Positions 1-6,571 of a stretch of 28,380 bases of DNA are shown in pieces (the first letter of the stretch is position 1; each line of letters starts with the position of its first letter). The notes under the pieces were generated by a model that saw only the letters and a list, made by a program, of their open reading frames with translations, was not told the DNA's origin and made no database searches. The translations under genes and the position numbers were made by a program. This DNA is from an uncultured Caldilineales bacterium. Lineage in GTDB: Bacteria > Chloroflexota > Anaerolineae > JAAEKA01. Location of the stretch: assembly GCA_937907455.1 (NCBI GenBank), contig CALESQ010000020.1:1-28380 (forward strand), read 5' to 3'.

Positions 1-54
1 CTAATGCCCACTACGCCCTGAACGTAGCGCGTCTGCCAATTCCGCCACTTCGGC
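1..54 (-). tRNA. tRNA-Leu(CAG), 5' part only
   Basis: The reverse complement begins GCCGAAGTGGCGG, a typical class II tRNA-Leu 5' end with a D-arm containing GGCAGA. The anticodon stem CTACG/CGTAG closes the seven-base loop TTCAGGG, giving anticodon CAG (plus-strand positions 18-20). The start of the long variable arm is visible before the window ends, so the T-arm and 3' acceptor lie outside. A consensus promoter lies 15 bp upstream of the 5' end. The isotype is read from the anticodon and from the tRNA-Leu-like body; the missing 3' half prevents a complete fold. Confidence 0.9.
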
Positions 55-69
55 TCACTGACGAAGGCA

Positions 70-98
70 AGTGTACCATGTCTGTTCGCTTCTGTCAA
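70..98 (-). promoter_or_regulatory. sigma70-type promoter of tRNA-Leu
   Basis: On the minus strand TTGACA (93-98) is followed after exactly 17 bp by TACACT (70-75), and the tRNA 5' end is 15 bp further on. The -35 hexamer is a perfect match and lies 2 bp beyond the stop codon of the upstream solute-binding protein gene, so the tRNA has its own start rather than depending on read-through. Confidence 0.8.
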
Positions 99-100
99 AC

Positions 101-1768
101 TCAGGGAGTGCTGTCGTTGGTTTGGGGCTGGCTCACATACCAGCGGGCGGCGCTGCGGAAGCGCTCCCACGGCCAGTTTACCTGGCTGATCGCCACATCC
201 TTCACCGCATCGCTTACGCCAAAGCTATACACATCGTAGAAAAGCGGCAGGGCAGGCAGTTCCTGGCGAAACAGCCGTTGGAATTCGCTGTAAAGCTGGA
301 TGCGGCGGCCCGGATCGTTGGTCGAGCGTCCTTCCTCCATCGTCAGATCGGCATCGGGATTGCTCCAGCCGGTGTAGTTTTGGCCGTTGTCAATCTGGGT
401 GGAATGCCACAGCGGATAGGGATCGGGGTCGCCGCTCAATTGCCAGTGCGTCACCGCAGCCTCAAAGCGGCGAGGGCTGAGGTAATCACCGGCCAGGCTG
501 GTGAGCGTTACCAGTTGCGGTGTGGCCTGCACGCCGATCTGCCGCCACTGCTCCGCCAATTCTTGCAGCAGCGCCTCGTCATCGCCCAGCAGCGTGAAGG
601 CCAGCACCGCGCCCTCGCGGTCGCGCACGCCGTCGCGGTTGCTGTCGCTCCAGCCCAGCTCGGTCAGCATTTGAGCTGCGCGTTGCAGATCGGTGGCCTG
701 GCCTGCGCCTGGCGTGTACGCCCAGTTGCCGCGCATCAGCGGGCCATCTGCGGCAATGCCCTGCCCTTGCAGCACCGTGTCAATCAGCTTGTTTTTATCC
801 AGCGCCAGGTTCAGCGCCTGCCGCACTACCGGATCAGCCAAAAAGGGCTTGTCGCTGCTGCGCAGGTTGAAATAGACAAAAGTGGCACCGGCCAGCGGGG
901 CCGAGAATACCTCCATGGCCGGGCTGGCTTGCGCAGCGGCCATGTTCTGCGGCACAATGCGGCTCACCCCATCCACATCGCCGGCGTTGAAAGCGGCAAA
1001 CGCGCTGGTATAATCGGGATAAAAATACAGCTCGATGGCATCCAGAAAGGGCGGGTCGGCGGCGGCGTAAGGGTTTGGCTCCAGTTGTGCCATCGTGGCA
1101 TTCAGGTTAGCCAGACGCCAGGGGCCAGTGCCCACCGGTTGCAGGTTGAGCAGTGACGACGTGAGCTGGTCTGCTGGCACTTTGCTCCACAGATGGGCGG
1201 GCAAAATGCCGATGGTGGTTTCGGCCAGGAAGGGGGCCAGCGCCTGCTTCAAGCGGAAGCGTACCGTGTAATCATCCACCCGTTCCACCGTGACATTGCG
1301 CCACAGCTCAGAAAGGAAGGTAGAGGCTGGCTGACCGGAGGCAGCAAAAGCATCAGACTGCAACACCTCCACGGTGTAGAGGACATCGGTGGCGGTGAAT
1401 GGTGCGCCATCGTGCCAGCGTACACTGCGCCGCAGCGAAAAGGTGATCTCTTTTTGGTCGGCGCTGATCTGCCAGCTTTCAGCCAGCACCGGCAGCGGTT
1501 CGCCGTGCTCGTTGAGCGCAGTCAGTCCCTGAAAAATCAGGCCGGTCAGATCGCGGTCCAGCTCACCGCTGAAGCTGAACAGCGGGTTGATCAGGCGTGG
1601 CGAGCCTATGGCGGCCTCGCGGTAAATGCCCCCCTTTTCCGGCGCACTAACCGTGGTGAGTTGCCGCGTGGTGCTGGCCAGGATAGCAGCCAGCAGTATT
1701 ACCCCAAGAAAGGCTATCAGCGCTTGCCAACGGATTGAGCGTCCCAAAAGATTGTGTCCTGTAAACAC
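101..1768 (-). CDS. ABC transporter solute-binding protein, family 5 (peptide/opine/nickel type)
   Basis: A 555-residue extracytoplasmic solute-binding protein of the SBP_bac_5 (OppA/DppA) family. After an N-terminal hydrophobic segment (about residues 15-32) comes the family's start of the mature fold, GGIYREAAIGSPRLINPLFS, then the WHDGAPFTATDVLYT segment (lobe I) and the C-terminal LPALPLFYDVYSFG stretch. There is no lipobox cysteine, so the N-terminal helix probably stays as a membrane anchor or is cleaved as an ordinary signal peptide. The start is GTG at 1768; no ATG occurs early in the frame and no clear Shine-Dalgarno is seen. No permease or ATPase genes of a Dpp/Opp system are adjacent, so it is an orphan here; secG lies just upstream in the same direction. 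Substrate cannot be told from sequence. Confidence 0.9.
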   Translation of the reverse strand: MFTGHNLLGRSIRWQALIAFLGVILLAAILASTTRQLTTVSAPEKGGIYREAAIGSPRLINPLFSFSGELDRDLTGLIFQGLTALNEHGEPLPVLAESWQISADQKEITFSLRRSVRWHDGAPFTATDVLYTVEVLQSDAFAASGQPASTFLSELWRNVTVERVDDYTVRFRLKQALAPFLAETTIGILPAHLWSKVPADQLTSSLLNLQPVGTGPWRLANLNATMAQLEPNPYAAADPPFLDAIELYFYPDYTSAFAAFNAGDVDGVSRIVPQNMAAAQASPAMEVFSAPLAGATFVYFNLRSSDKPFLADPVVRQALNLALDKNKLIDTVLQGQGIAADGPLMRGNWAYTPGAGQATDLQRAAQMLTELGWSDSNRDGVRDREGAVLAFTLLGDDEALLQELAEQWRQIGVQATPQLVTLTSLAGDYLSPRRFEAAVTHWQLSGDPDPYPLWHSTQIDNGQNYTGWSNPDADLTMEEGRSTNDPGRRIQLYSEFQRLFRQELPALPLFYDVYSFGVSDAVKDVAISQVNWPWERFRSAARWYVSQPQTNDSTP

Positions 1769-1769
1769 A

Positions 1770-1804
1770 GAGCGCCGCGTCGCACAGAGGCAAACGCGGC
1801 GCTC
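1770..1804 (-). terminator. 11-bp hairpin between secG and the solute-binding protein gene
   Basis: A perfect 11-bp inverted repeat (GAGCGCCGCGT at 1770-1780 and its complement at 1794-1804, 13-nt loop) follows the secG stop on the minus strand. Only a weak T-rich run (TGTGTTTAC) comes after it. It ends 1 bp before the GTG start of the solute-binding protein, so it could act as a leaky terminator or mask that start. Confidence 0.5.
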
Positions 1805-1832
1805 AGGAAAAGTATACCGGCTTGGGGATGGG

Positions 1833-2054
1833 TCAGGAGACCACTACAGCCGAGATGATTGCCACCAGAAAGAACAGCACGCTCACCGCCACAGTCAGGT
1901 TGAACAGCGTGCGGTCAAAGCCGCGGCGCGTGGTGGTCAGCGTATCGGATGCGCCGAACAGCGAGCCGGTGCCCAGGTTTTTGGCTTGCATCATAATCAG
2001 GGCAATCAGCAGAATGCCCAGAATGATTTGAACGATGAAAATAATAGTTTCCAC
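1833..2054 (-). CDS. secG: Preprotein translocase subunit SecG
   Basis: A 73-residue membrane protein, the usual SecG size. Two hydrophobic helices (about residues 4-21 and 51-70) flank a polar loop with the conserved MMQAKNLGTGSLFGASDT stretch. SecG is the accessory subunit of the SecYEG protein-export channel. The open frame extends 22 codons further upstream, to 2117, but that extension covers a consensus -10 (TATAAT, 2089-2094), so translation should start at GTG 2054, which follows GGAGG (2066-2070) at 11 nt. Its upstream neighbour on the same strand is the amylosucrase; the promoter in the gap indicates independent expression. Identification is firm; the start is an inference from promoter and ribosome site. 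Confidence 0.88.
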   Translation of the reverse strand: METIIFIVQIILGILLIALIMMQAKNLGTGSLFGASDTLTTTRRGFDRTLFNLTVAVSVLFFLVAIISAVVVS

Positions 2055-2088
2055 AGAAAGACTTGCCTCCAGAAATTTGCTGCTGGGC

Positions 2089-2117
2089 ATTATACTACGA
2101 ACGCAAAGGCGCTGCAA
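2089..2117 (-). promoter_or_regulatory. secG promoter
   Basis: On the minus strand TTGCAG (2112-2117), 17-bp spacer, perfect TATAAT (2089-2094). The predicted start of transcription, near 2082, is just upstream of the GGAGG ribosome-binding site that serves the GTG start at 2054. A small hairpin with 5-bp arms and a TTTT loop (2130-2143) separates it from the amylosucrase stop but has no T-tract. Confidence 0.65.
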
Positions 2118-2148
2118 ATGCGCAGTCCCGCAGCAAAAGCTGCTGTTT

Positions 2149-4098
2149 TCAGTGATCCGCGCTGTGCAGCCACATCACCTGATAGCTGCCCAGGCGAATG
2201 CCGCCATTCAGTTCCCAGCTTTCATTGCTGATCAGATCGTGGTAGCCGTAGCCCAGGCCGTAAATGCGCAGCAAGCTGGCATCTACCACCTGCGCATGTT
2301 CGGAGAAGTTTGCCAGCACCAGCACCCGCTCGCCGCCCTGTTGGCGACTATAGCCAAAGACATGGGGGTTGCCGGTATCCATAATCGTGGTGTCATGGCT
2401 GCCAAAGGCGATATGGGCTTTGCGCAGCGTAATCAGATGCTGCAGGGCGCTGTAGACCCGACCGGGCACCGCAGCGGCATCGTGACGCTGCTCGATGCGT
2501 TGCCAATCAGCAAAGGGGCGATGCACCCAGCGGCTGTCGTTGGCTTTGGCCGCGTCCTGAGCATAGCGATAATCGTTCAGCATGCCTACTTCATCGCCCA
2601 GATAGATCAGCGGAATGCCGCCGATGGAAAGGATGATGCTATGAATCAGCAGAATGCGGGCAATGGCGTGTTCCGTCTCTGCTTGCTTCTGCTCATACAG
2701 CGCCCGTTCCAGTCCGGCCAGCGAGGCGCAGGTGCCAGAAATGCGGGCATCGCCGGTTTGCGGGTTTTCCTGAAAGGGCAGGCCGCGCGCAAAGCTGCCG
2801 GGGAAGCGGCCCGTGTAGAAGGTGTTTAGAAAGCGGCGATGGTCGTAGCCGTTGATGCCGACGCGGCCGGCGTCGGCGTCGTCGAAAGTCCAGCCAATGT
2901 CATCGTGGCAGCGCACATAGTTCACCCAGGCGCAGGTCGGGTTGATGTGGAAGCGGTCGCGCAGCGAGGCTTGCAGCAGCTTTACCTGGCGCGTAGCCAG
3001 GCTTTCCCACAGCAGCGCCATCAGCAGGGGATTGTAGGAGAGCTGGCATTCTTGCGGTGAAATGTAGCGCGCCACTTCGTCCGGATGCACAATGGCTTCG
3101 GACTTGAAGGTGAGCACGGGGGCGGCAATGCGCGCCAGCGCGTTGTAAGCCTGAATGATCAGATGCGCTTCGGGCAGGTTTTCGCAGGCCGTGCCCATTT
3201 GCTTCCAGATAAAGGCTACCGCGTCCAGGCGCAGGATTTCGACCCCCTGGTTAGCCAGAAACAGCATTTCTTCGCCCATCCGGCGGAATACCACCGGGTT
3301 GGCGTAGTTCAAATCCCACTGGAAGGAATAGAAGGTGGTCCATACCCAACTGTCTATATCGGCGCGATAGGTGAAGCTGCCACGACGCACATCAGGGAAG
3401 ATCTCGCGCAGGGTGCGCTCGTAGGCATCGGGTGTGGTGCGGTCTGGGAAGATGAAATAGTAGTCGCGGTATTCTGCATCACCGGCGATGGCCTGTTGGG
3501 CCCAGGCATGCTCGTGGGAGGTGTGATTGAAAACGAAGTCTACCACCAGGCTGATGCCGTTGGCGCGCAGATCGCGCGCCAGCTCGGCCAGTTCGTTCAT
3601 GCTGCCCAGGGCTGGGTTCACCTGGCGATATGAACTAACCGCATAGCCGCCGTCGTTGTCGCCGGCCGGGCTGGCAAACAGCGGCATCAGGTGCAGGTAG
3701 GTCAGCCCCAGCTCCTTGAAATAGGGGATTTGGGCGCGCACGCCGGCCAGATCTCCGGCAAACAGGTCTACATAACACACACCGCCTAACATGGTTTGAT
3801 CTTGCAGCCAGGCGGGATGGGCTTCGCGCTGCGCGTCCAGCGTTTTGAGGTCGGCGGGGCGTTGCAGCCAGGCCTCAGCCGCGCTGTTCAGGATCTCCTC
3901 CAGGTGGAAGAAAAAGTCGTAGCGATTGCCGTACAGGTGTAGCAGCAGGCTGAACAGCGCGGGGAAGTGCTCTGTCAGCCGGGCGTGAAAACTTTGCCAA
4001 TCCGCCGCAGGCGATGCGGCAAAGCGTGCCTCCAACCGGGGAAGCAAGCGTTGCAGGCTGCGGGCGGCCTCCTGCTGGTGCCAGTGAGTGATGTTCAT
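2149..4098 (-). CDS. Amylosucrase (GH13 subfamily 4)
   Basis: A 649-residue glucansucrase that transfers glucosyl units from sucrose to an alpha-1,4-glucan, releasing fructose. An N-terminal helical domain (about 1-100) precedes the (beta/alpha)8 barrel. Family signatures are explicit: LRLDAVAFIWKQMGT with nucleophile D291, FKSEAIVHPD with acid/base E333, and VRCHDDIGWTF with stabiliser D398. All three are displaced by +5 from the Neisseria polysaccharea enzyme (D286, E328, D393), and the DGGYA and NDSRWVHRP segments are also conserved. The start is ATG 4098; the open frame runs upstream to 4404 but that part overlaps the permease gene and is not amylosucrase-like. No signal peptide, so cytoplasmic. 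It closes the transporter operon, 83 bp after the permease with a hairpin between. Related sucrose hydrolases and trehalose synthase are the alternatives, but sequence similarity is clearly to amylosucrase. Confidence 0.93.
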   Translation of the reverse strand: MNITHWHQQEAARSLQRLLPRLEARFAASPAADWQSFHARLTEHFPALFSLLLHLYGNRYDFFFHLEEILNSAAEAWLQRPADLKTLDAQREAHPAWLQDQTMLGGVCYVDLFAGDLAGVRAQIPYFKELGLTYLHLMPLFASPAGDNDGGYAVSSYRQVNPALGSMNELAELARDLRANGISLVVDFVFNHTSHEHAWAQQAIAGDAEYRDYYFIFPDRTTPDAYERTLREIFPDVRRGSFTYRADIDSWVWTTFYSFQWDLNYANPVVFRRMGEEMLFLANQGVEILRLDAVAFIWKQMGTACENLPEAHLIIQAYNALARIAAPVLTFKSEAIVHPDEVARYISPQECQLSYNPLLMALLWESLATRQVKLLQASLRDRFHINPTCAWVNYVRCHDDIGWTFDDADAGRVGINGYDHRRFLNTFYTGRFPGSFARGLPFQENPQTGDARISGTCASLAGLERALYEQKQAETEHAIARILLIHSIILSIGGIPLIYLGDEVGMLNDYRYAQDAAKANDSRWVHRPFADWQRIEQRHDAAAVPGRVYSALQHLITLRKAHIAFGSHDTTIMDTGNPHVFGYSRQQGGERVLVLANFSEHAQVVDASLLRIYGLGYGYHDLISNESWELNGGIRLGSYQVMWLHSADH

Positions 4099-4122
4099 GG
4101 GTGTTTGGTGACGAGATAAACG

Positions 4123-4157
4123 CGACACATGACACCCGAAGCAGGTGTCATGTGTCG
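4123..4157 (-). terminator. 14-bp perfect hairpin between permease and amylosucrase genes
   Basis: CGACACATGACACC (4123-4136) and its exact complement (4144-4157) enclose a 7-nt loop. On the minus strand it lies between the permease stop (4182) and the amylosucrase start (4098) and is followed only by TTTATC, a weak T-run. It may be a partial terminator, an mRNA-stability element, or an attenuator that lowers amylosucrase expression relative to the transporter. Confidence 0.6.
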
Positions 4158-4181
4158 TGTCATGCGGGTAAGGGGAGGAAG

Positions 4182-5297
4182 CTAGCCTTTGACCGAGCCG
4201 GCCAGCATGCCGCGCACAAAGAAGCGTTGCAGGCTGAAGAAAACGATCAGCGGCACCAGCATCGAGATGAACGCGCCGGCAGTGAGCAGGTGCCAGTCGT
4301 TGCCGCGTGAGCCGACCATTTCGGCAATGCGCTGTGTCAGCACTTGCACATCCGGTTTGGCACCGATGAAGATCAGGGCGATCAGGTAATCGTTCCAGAC
4401 CCACAGGAACTGGAAGATGGCAAAGGAAGCCAGTGCGGGAATGGACAGCGGCAGGATCAGCTTCATGAAGATCGTAAAGTGCGATGCGCCGTCAATGAAA
4501 GCCGATTCCAGGATGTCGCGCGGCAGGGTGCTGATGTAGTTGAACAGCAGGTAGGTAGCCAGCGGCAGGCCGAAGCCGGTGTGCGCCAGCCAGATACCCA
4601 GGAAGGTGCCGTTTAGCTCCAGGCGGGTGTAGTCCTTTAGGATGGGCACCAGGGCGATTTGCAGCGGAACCACCAGCAGGGCTACCACAAGGATGAAAAG
4701 CAGCTTGCGGCCTGGGAATTTCATCCAGGCAAAGCCGTAGGCGGCAAAGGCCGCGATCAGGATGGGGATCAGCGTGGCCGGGATGGTGACGATGATGCTG
4801 TTCAGAAAGGCGCCGGTGAAGTTGCTGCCCTTCACGGTGACGGTAGAGCCATCGGGCTGTTTGATTTCGAAGGTCTTGCCGCCCAGCACTTCCTGGTAGT
4901 TTTCGGTGGTGAACTTGGTGTTCATGGTCCAGGTGCGATTTTGCACCTGCACCTTGCCGATGCGCTTGTTGCCGAGCCACAACACGCGATGACCATCGGG
5001 CGTGGTGATGCCTTGGCGGAACTGCTCAAAGGTGCCTTGCGCGCCGGCCAGCGTCATCACGCCATCGCGGTTTACTTCAGGGCCAGGCTGGAATTCTTCG
5101 ACGGTAGTCCATTCGCGGTGTGGAAAGATGGACCACCAGCCAGAGGTTTGAATGTCGAAGCGGGTGCGGAACGAGGAAACCAGCAGGCCGAGGGTGGGAA
5201 TGGTCCAGAACAGCACCAGCAAAATCAGAGCCAGATTAACCAGCACCTGGCCCCAGGAAATGCCGCGCTTGCTACGAGTGGCAGATTGTGCAGTCAT
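4182..5297 (-). CDS. Alpha-glucoside-type ABC transporter permease (CUT1, MalG/AglG-like)
   Basis: A 371-residue inner-membrane permease. One N-terminal helix (about 17-40) is followed by a long extracytoplasmic insert (about 45-160) and then the conserved five-helix core. The ATPase-coupling EAA loop is ESAFIDGASHFTIFMKLILP (264-283). The long insert after the first helix and the C-terminal RFFVRGMLAGSVKG are characteristic of AglG-type permeases for sucrose, maltose or trehalose. Its ATG (5297) overlaps the stop of the upstream permease as TGATG, indicating translational coupling and a heterodimeric channel. Substrate specificity is inferred from the family and the amylosucrase neighbour; it cannot be read from this subunit. 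Confidence 0.92.
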   Translation of the reverse strand: MTAQSATRSKRGISWGQVLVNLALILLVLFWTIPTLGLLVSSFRTRFDIQTSGWWSIFPHREWTTVEEFQPGPEVNRDGVMTLAGAQGTFEQFRQGITTPDGHRVLWLGNKRIGKVQVQNRTWTMNTKFTTENYQEVLGGKTFEIKQPDGSTVTVKGSNFTGAFLNSIIVTIPATLIPILIAAFAAYGFAWMKFPGRKLLFILVVALLVVPLQIALVPILKDYTRLELNGTFLGIWLAHTGFGLPLATYLLFNYISTLPRDILESAFIDGASHFTIFMKLILPLSIPALASFAIFQFLWVWNDYLIALIFIGAKPDVQVLTQRIAEMVGSRGNDWHLLTAGAFISMLVPLIVFFSLQRFFVRGMLAGSVKG

Positions 5298-6448
5298 CAG
5301 AACGCCTCCCGGTCGTTGAACTGGCGCAGGTTGTAGACCATGACGGGGATCACCGAAATCAGCAGCACGATGGCAATGGCTGAACCAAAGCCGGCATTTT
5401 GGCTGGTGAAATATTCGCGGTAGAACTGGGTGGCAATCACCTGCGTGCCGAACTGGCCGCCGGTCATCACCTGTACCACGTCGAAGATCTTCAGGGTGAA
5501 GATGATGACGGTGGTCAGGGTGGTGATGATAGTGCCCTGAATGTAGGGCAACATGATTTTGAAGAATACCTGCGGTTCGGTGGCCCCGTCCACGCGTGCG
5601 GCCTCCAGCAGGTCACCGGGGATGCCCTTGATAGCCGCCGAGAACAGGGTCATGGCAAAGCCGGTTTGCAACCAGATCATCACAACGATCAGGAACAGGT
5701 TGTTCCACGGGGCCAGACTGGCGGCTGCGGTCCAGGCTACAGGCGCTTTGCCGGTAAGGCCGCTGTAAACGGCGTTCAGCAGGCCGATGTTGGGGTTTAC
5801 GTCGTAGATCATGTTCCAGATCACGCCTGCGCCCACCATCGAGATCGCCATGGGCATAAAGATCAGCGCCTTGGCCAGACGTTCGTAGCGGCTGCGGTCA
5901 GCCAGCACCGCCACGGCCAGGCCGAACAGCACGGTGAACAAAGCTCCAAAGGGTATCCACAACAGAATATTGTTGCGGAAGGCTGTGAACATGTTGCGGT
6001 TGTTGAACACTGCCGCGTAGTTGTCCAGCCCTACAAAGGCTTGGCCGTTACGATCCAGCAAGCTGAGGTAAAACGTGCGTGCCGCAGGCAAGGCCAGATA
6101 CCAGATCAGAATGGCAACCGCCGGGCCTACGAAGATGAAGGGCTGAATGCGTGCCCGCCAGGTATCGCCCAGCTTTTCCACCAGCCAGTTAGAGACCAGA
6201 TAAAGCAAGGCCACACCGCCAACGCCCCAGACAATAGCCACAATGGCGATGATGCCTTTGGGCGCAGCACTTTTCTGCAGGAACTTAAAGCCCAGATAGA
6301 GCACAACAAAGGTGACAAACGGCACGAACAATGAAAAGGCAACGCGACCAACCGTGGCTAGCAGCCACTCAAGCGGCCCTCTGGTTGTCGCAGATTCGTT
6401 AACGATGTCAATGGGGTGGTGTTCTGCAGTCAGAGATTCTTCCGGCAT
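5297..6448 (-). CDS. Alpha-glucoside-type ABC transporter permease (CUT1, MalF/AglF-like)
   Basis: A 383-residue inner-membrane permease, partner of the downstream MalG-like subunit. Two or three N-terminal helices (about 35-90) precede the transporter core, and the EAA loop is EAARVDGATEPQVFFKIMLP (282-301). The LDNYAAVF segment before the core is typical of CUT1 MalF/AglF proteins. The start is ATG 6448 with a good ribosome site (GGAGGA at 6457-6462). It follows the binding-protein gene by 123 bp containing three hairpins. No ABC ATPase gene is present nearby, so the system probably borrows a shared MsmX/MalK-type ATPase encoded elsewhere (established for CUT1 systems; inferred here). Confidence 0.92.
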   Translation of the reverse strand: MPEESLTAEHHPIDIVNESATTRGPLEWLLATVGRVAFSLFVPFVTFVVLYLGFKFLQKSAAPKGIIAIVAIVWGVGGVALLYLVSNWLVEKLGDTWRARIQPFIFVGPAVAILIWYLALPAARTFYLSLLDRNGQAFVGLDNYAAVFNNRNMFTAFRNNILLWIPFGALFTVLFGLAVAVLADRSRYERLAKALIFMPMAISMVGAGVIWNMIYDVNPNIGLLNAVYSGLTGKAPVAWTAAASLAPWNNLFLIVVMIWLQTGFAMTLFSAAIKGIPGDLLEAARVDGATEPQVFFKIMLPYIQGTIITTLTTVIIFTLKIFDVVQVMTGGQFGTQVIATQFYREYFTSQNAGFGSAIAIVLLISVIPVMVYNLRQFNDREAF

Positions 6449-6471
6449 CGTGTGGTTCCTCCGTGGGTGCT

Positions 6472-6499
6472 ATGGAGGCCGATAGTGCCGGCCCTCCAT
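6472..6499 (-). terminator. Hairpin 3 downstream of the binding-protein gene
   Basis: ATGGAGG (6472-6478) pairs with CCTCCAT (6493-6499), with further GGCC pairing possible inside. It is the last of three successive hairpins in the gap between the binding-protein and permease genes and contains a GGAGG not positioned for the permease start. Confidence 0.4.
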
Positions 6500-6501
6500 G
6501 A

Positions 6502-6533
6502 GCAGGGGGACGGGGATGATCCCGTCCCCCTGC
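6502..6533 (-). terminator. Strong 13-bp GC-rich hairpin downstream of the binding-protein gene
   Basis: GCAGGGGGACGGG (6502-6514) and its exact complement (6521-6533) enclose GATGAT. No T-tract follows on the minus strand, so it more likely blocks 3' exonucleases or causes partial termination than stops transcription fully. Such a structure after the binding-protein gene would keep binding protein in excess of the permeases, as known for malE-malF in enterobacteria. Confidence 0.6.
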
Positions 6534-6536
6534 GAC

Positions 6537-6559
6537 GCTAATGACCATTTGTCATTAGC
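6537..6559 (-). terminator. Hairpin 1 downstream of the binding-protein gene
   Basis: GCTAATGAC (6537-6545) pairs perfectly with GTCATTAGC (6551-6559) around a 5-nt loop, 12 bp after the binding-protein stop codon. It is the first of three hairpins in this 123-bp gap. Confidence 0.5.
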
Positions 6560-6571
6560 TGGATGGTGGAG

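Noticed and set aside
71..1156. 361-codon plus-strand frame opposite the family-5 binding protein.
   Set aside because: No domain or start signal; it lies antisense to a gene with clear family motifs.
4099..4404. N-terminal extension of the amylosucrase frame.
   Set aside because: It overlaps the permease gene and crosses the hairpin; the amylosucrase family begins at about the ATG at 4098.
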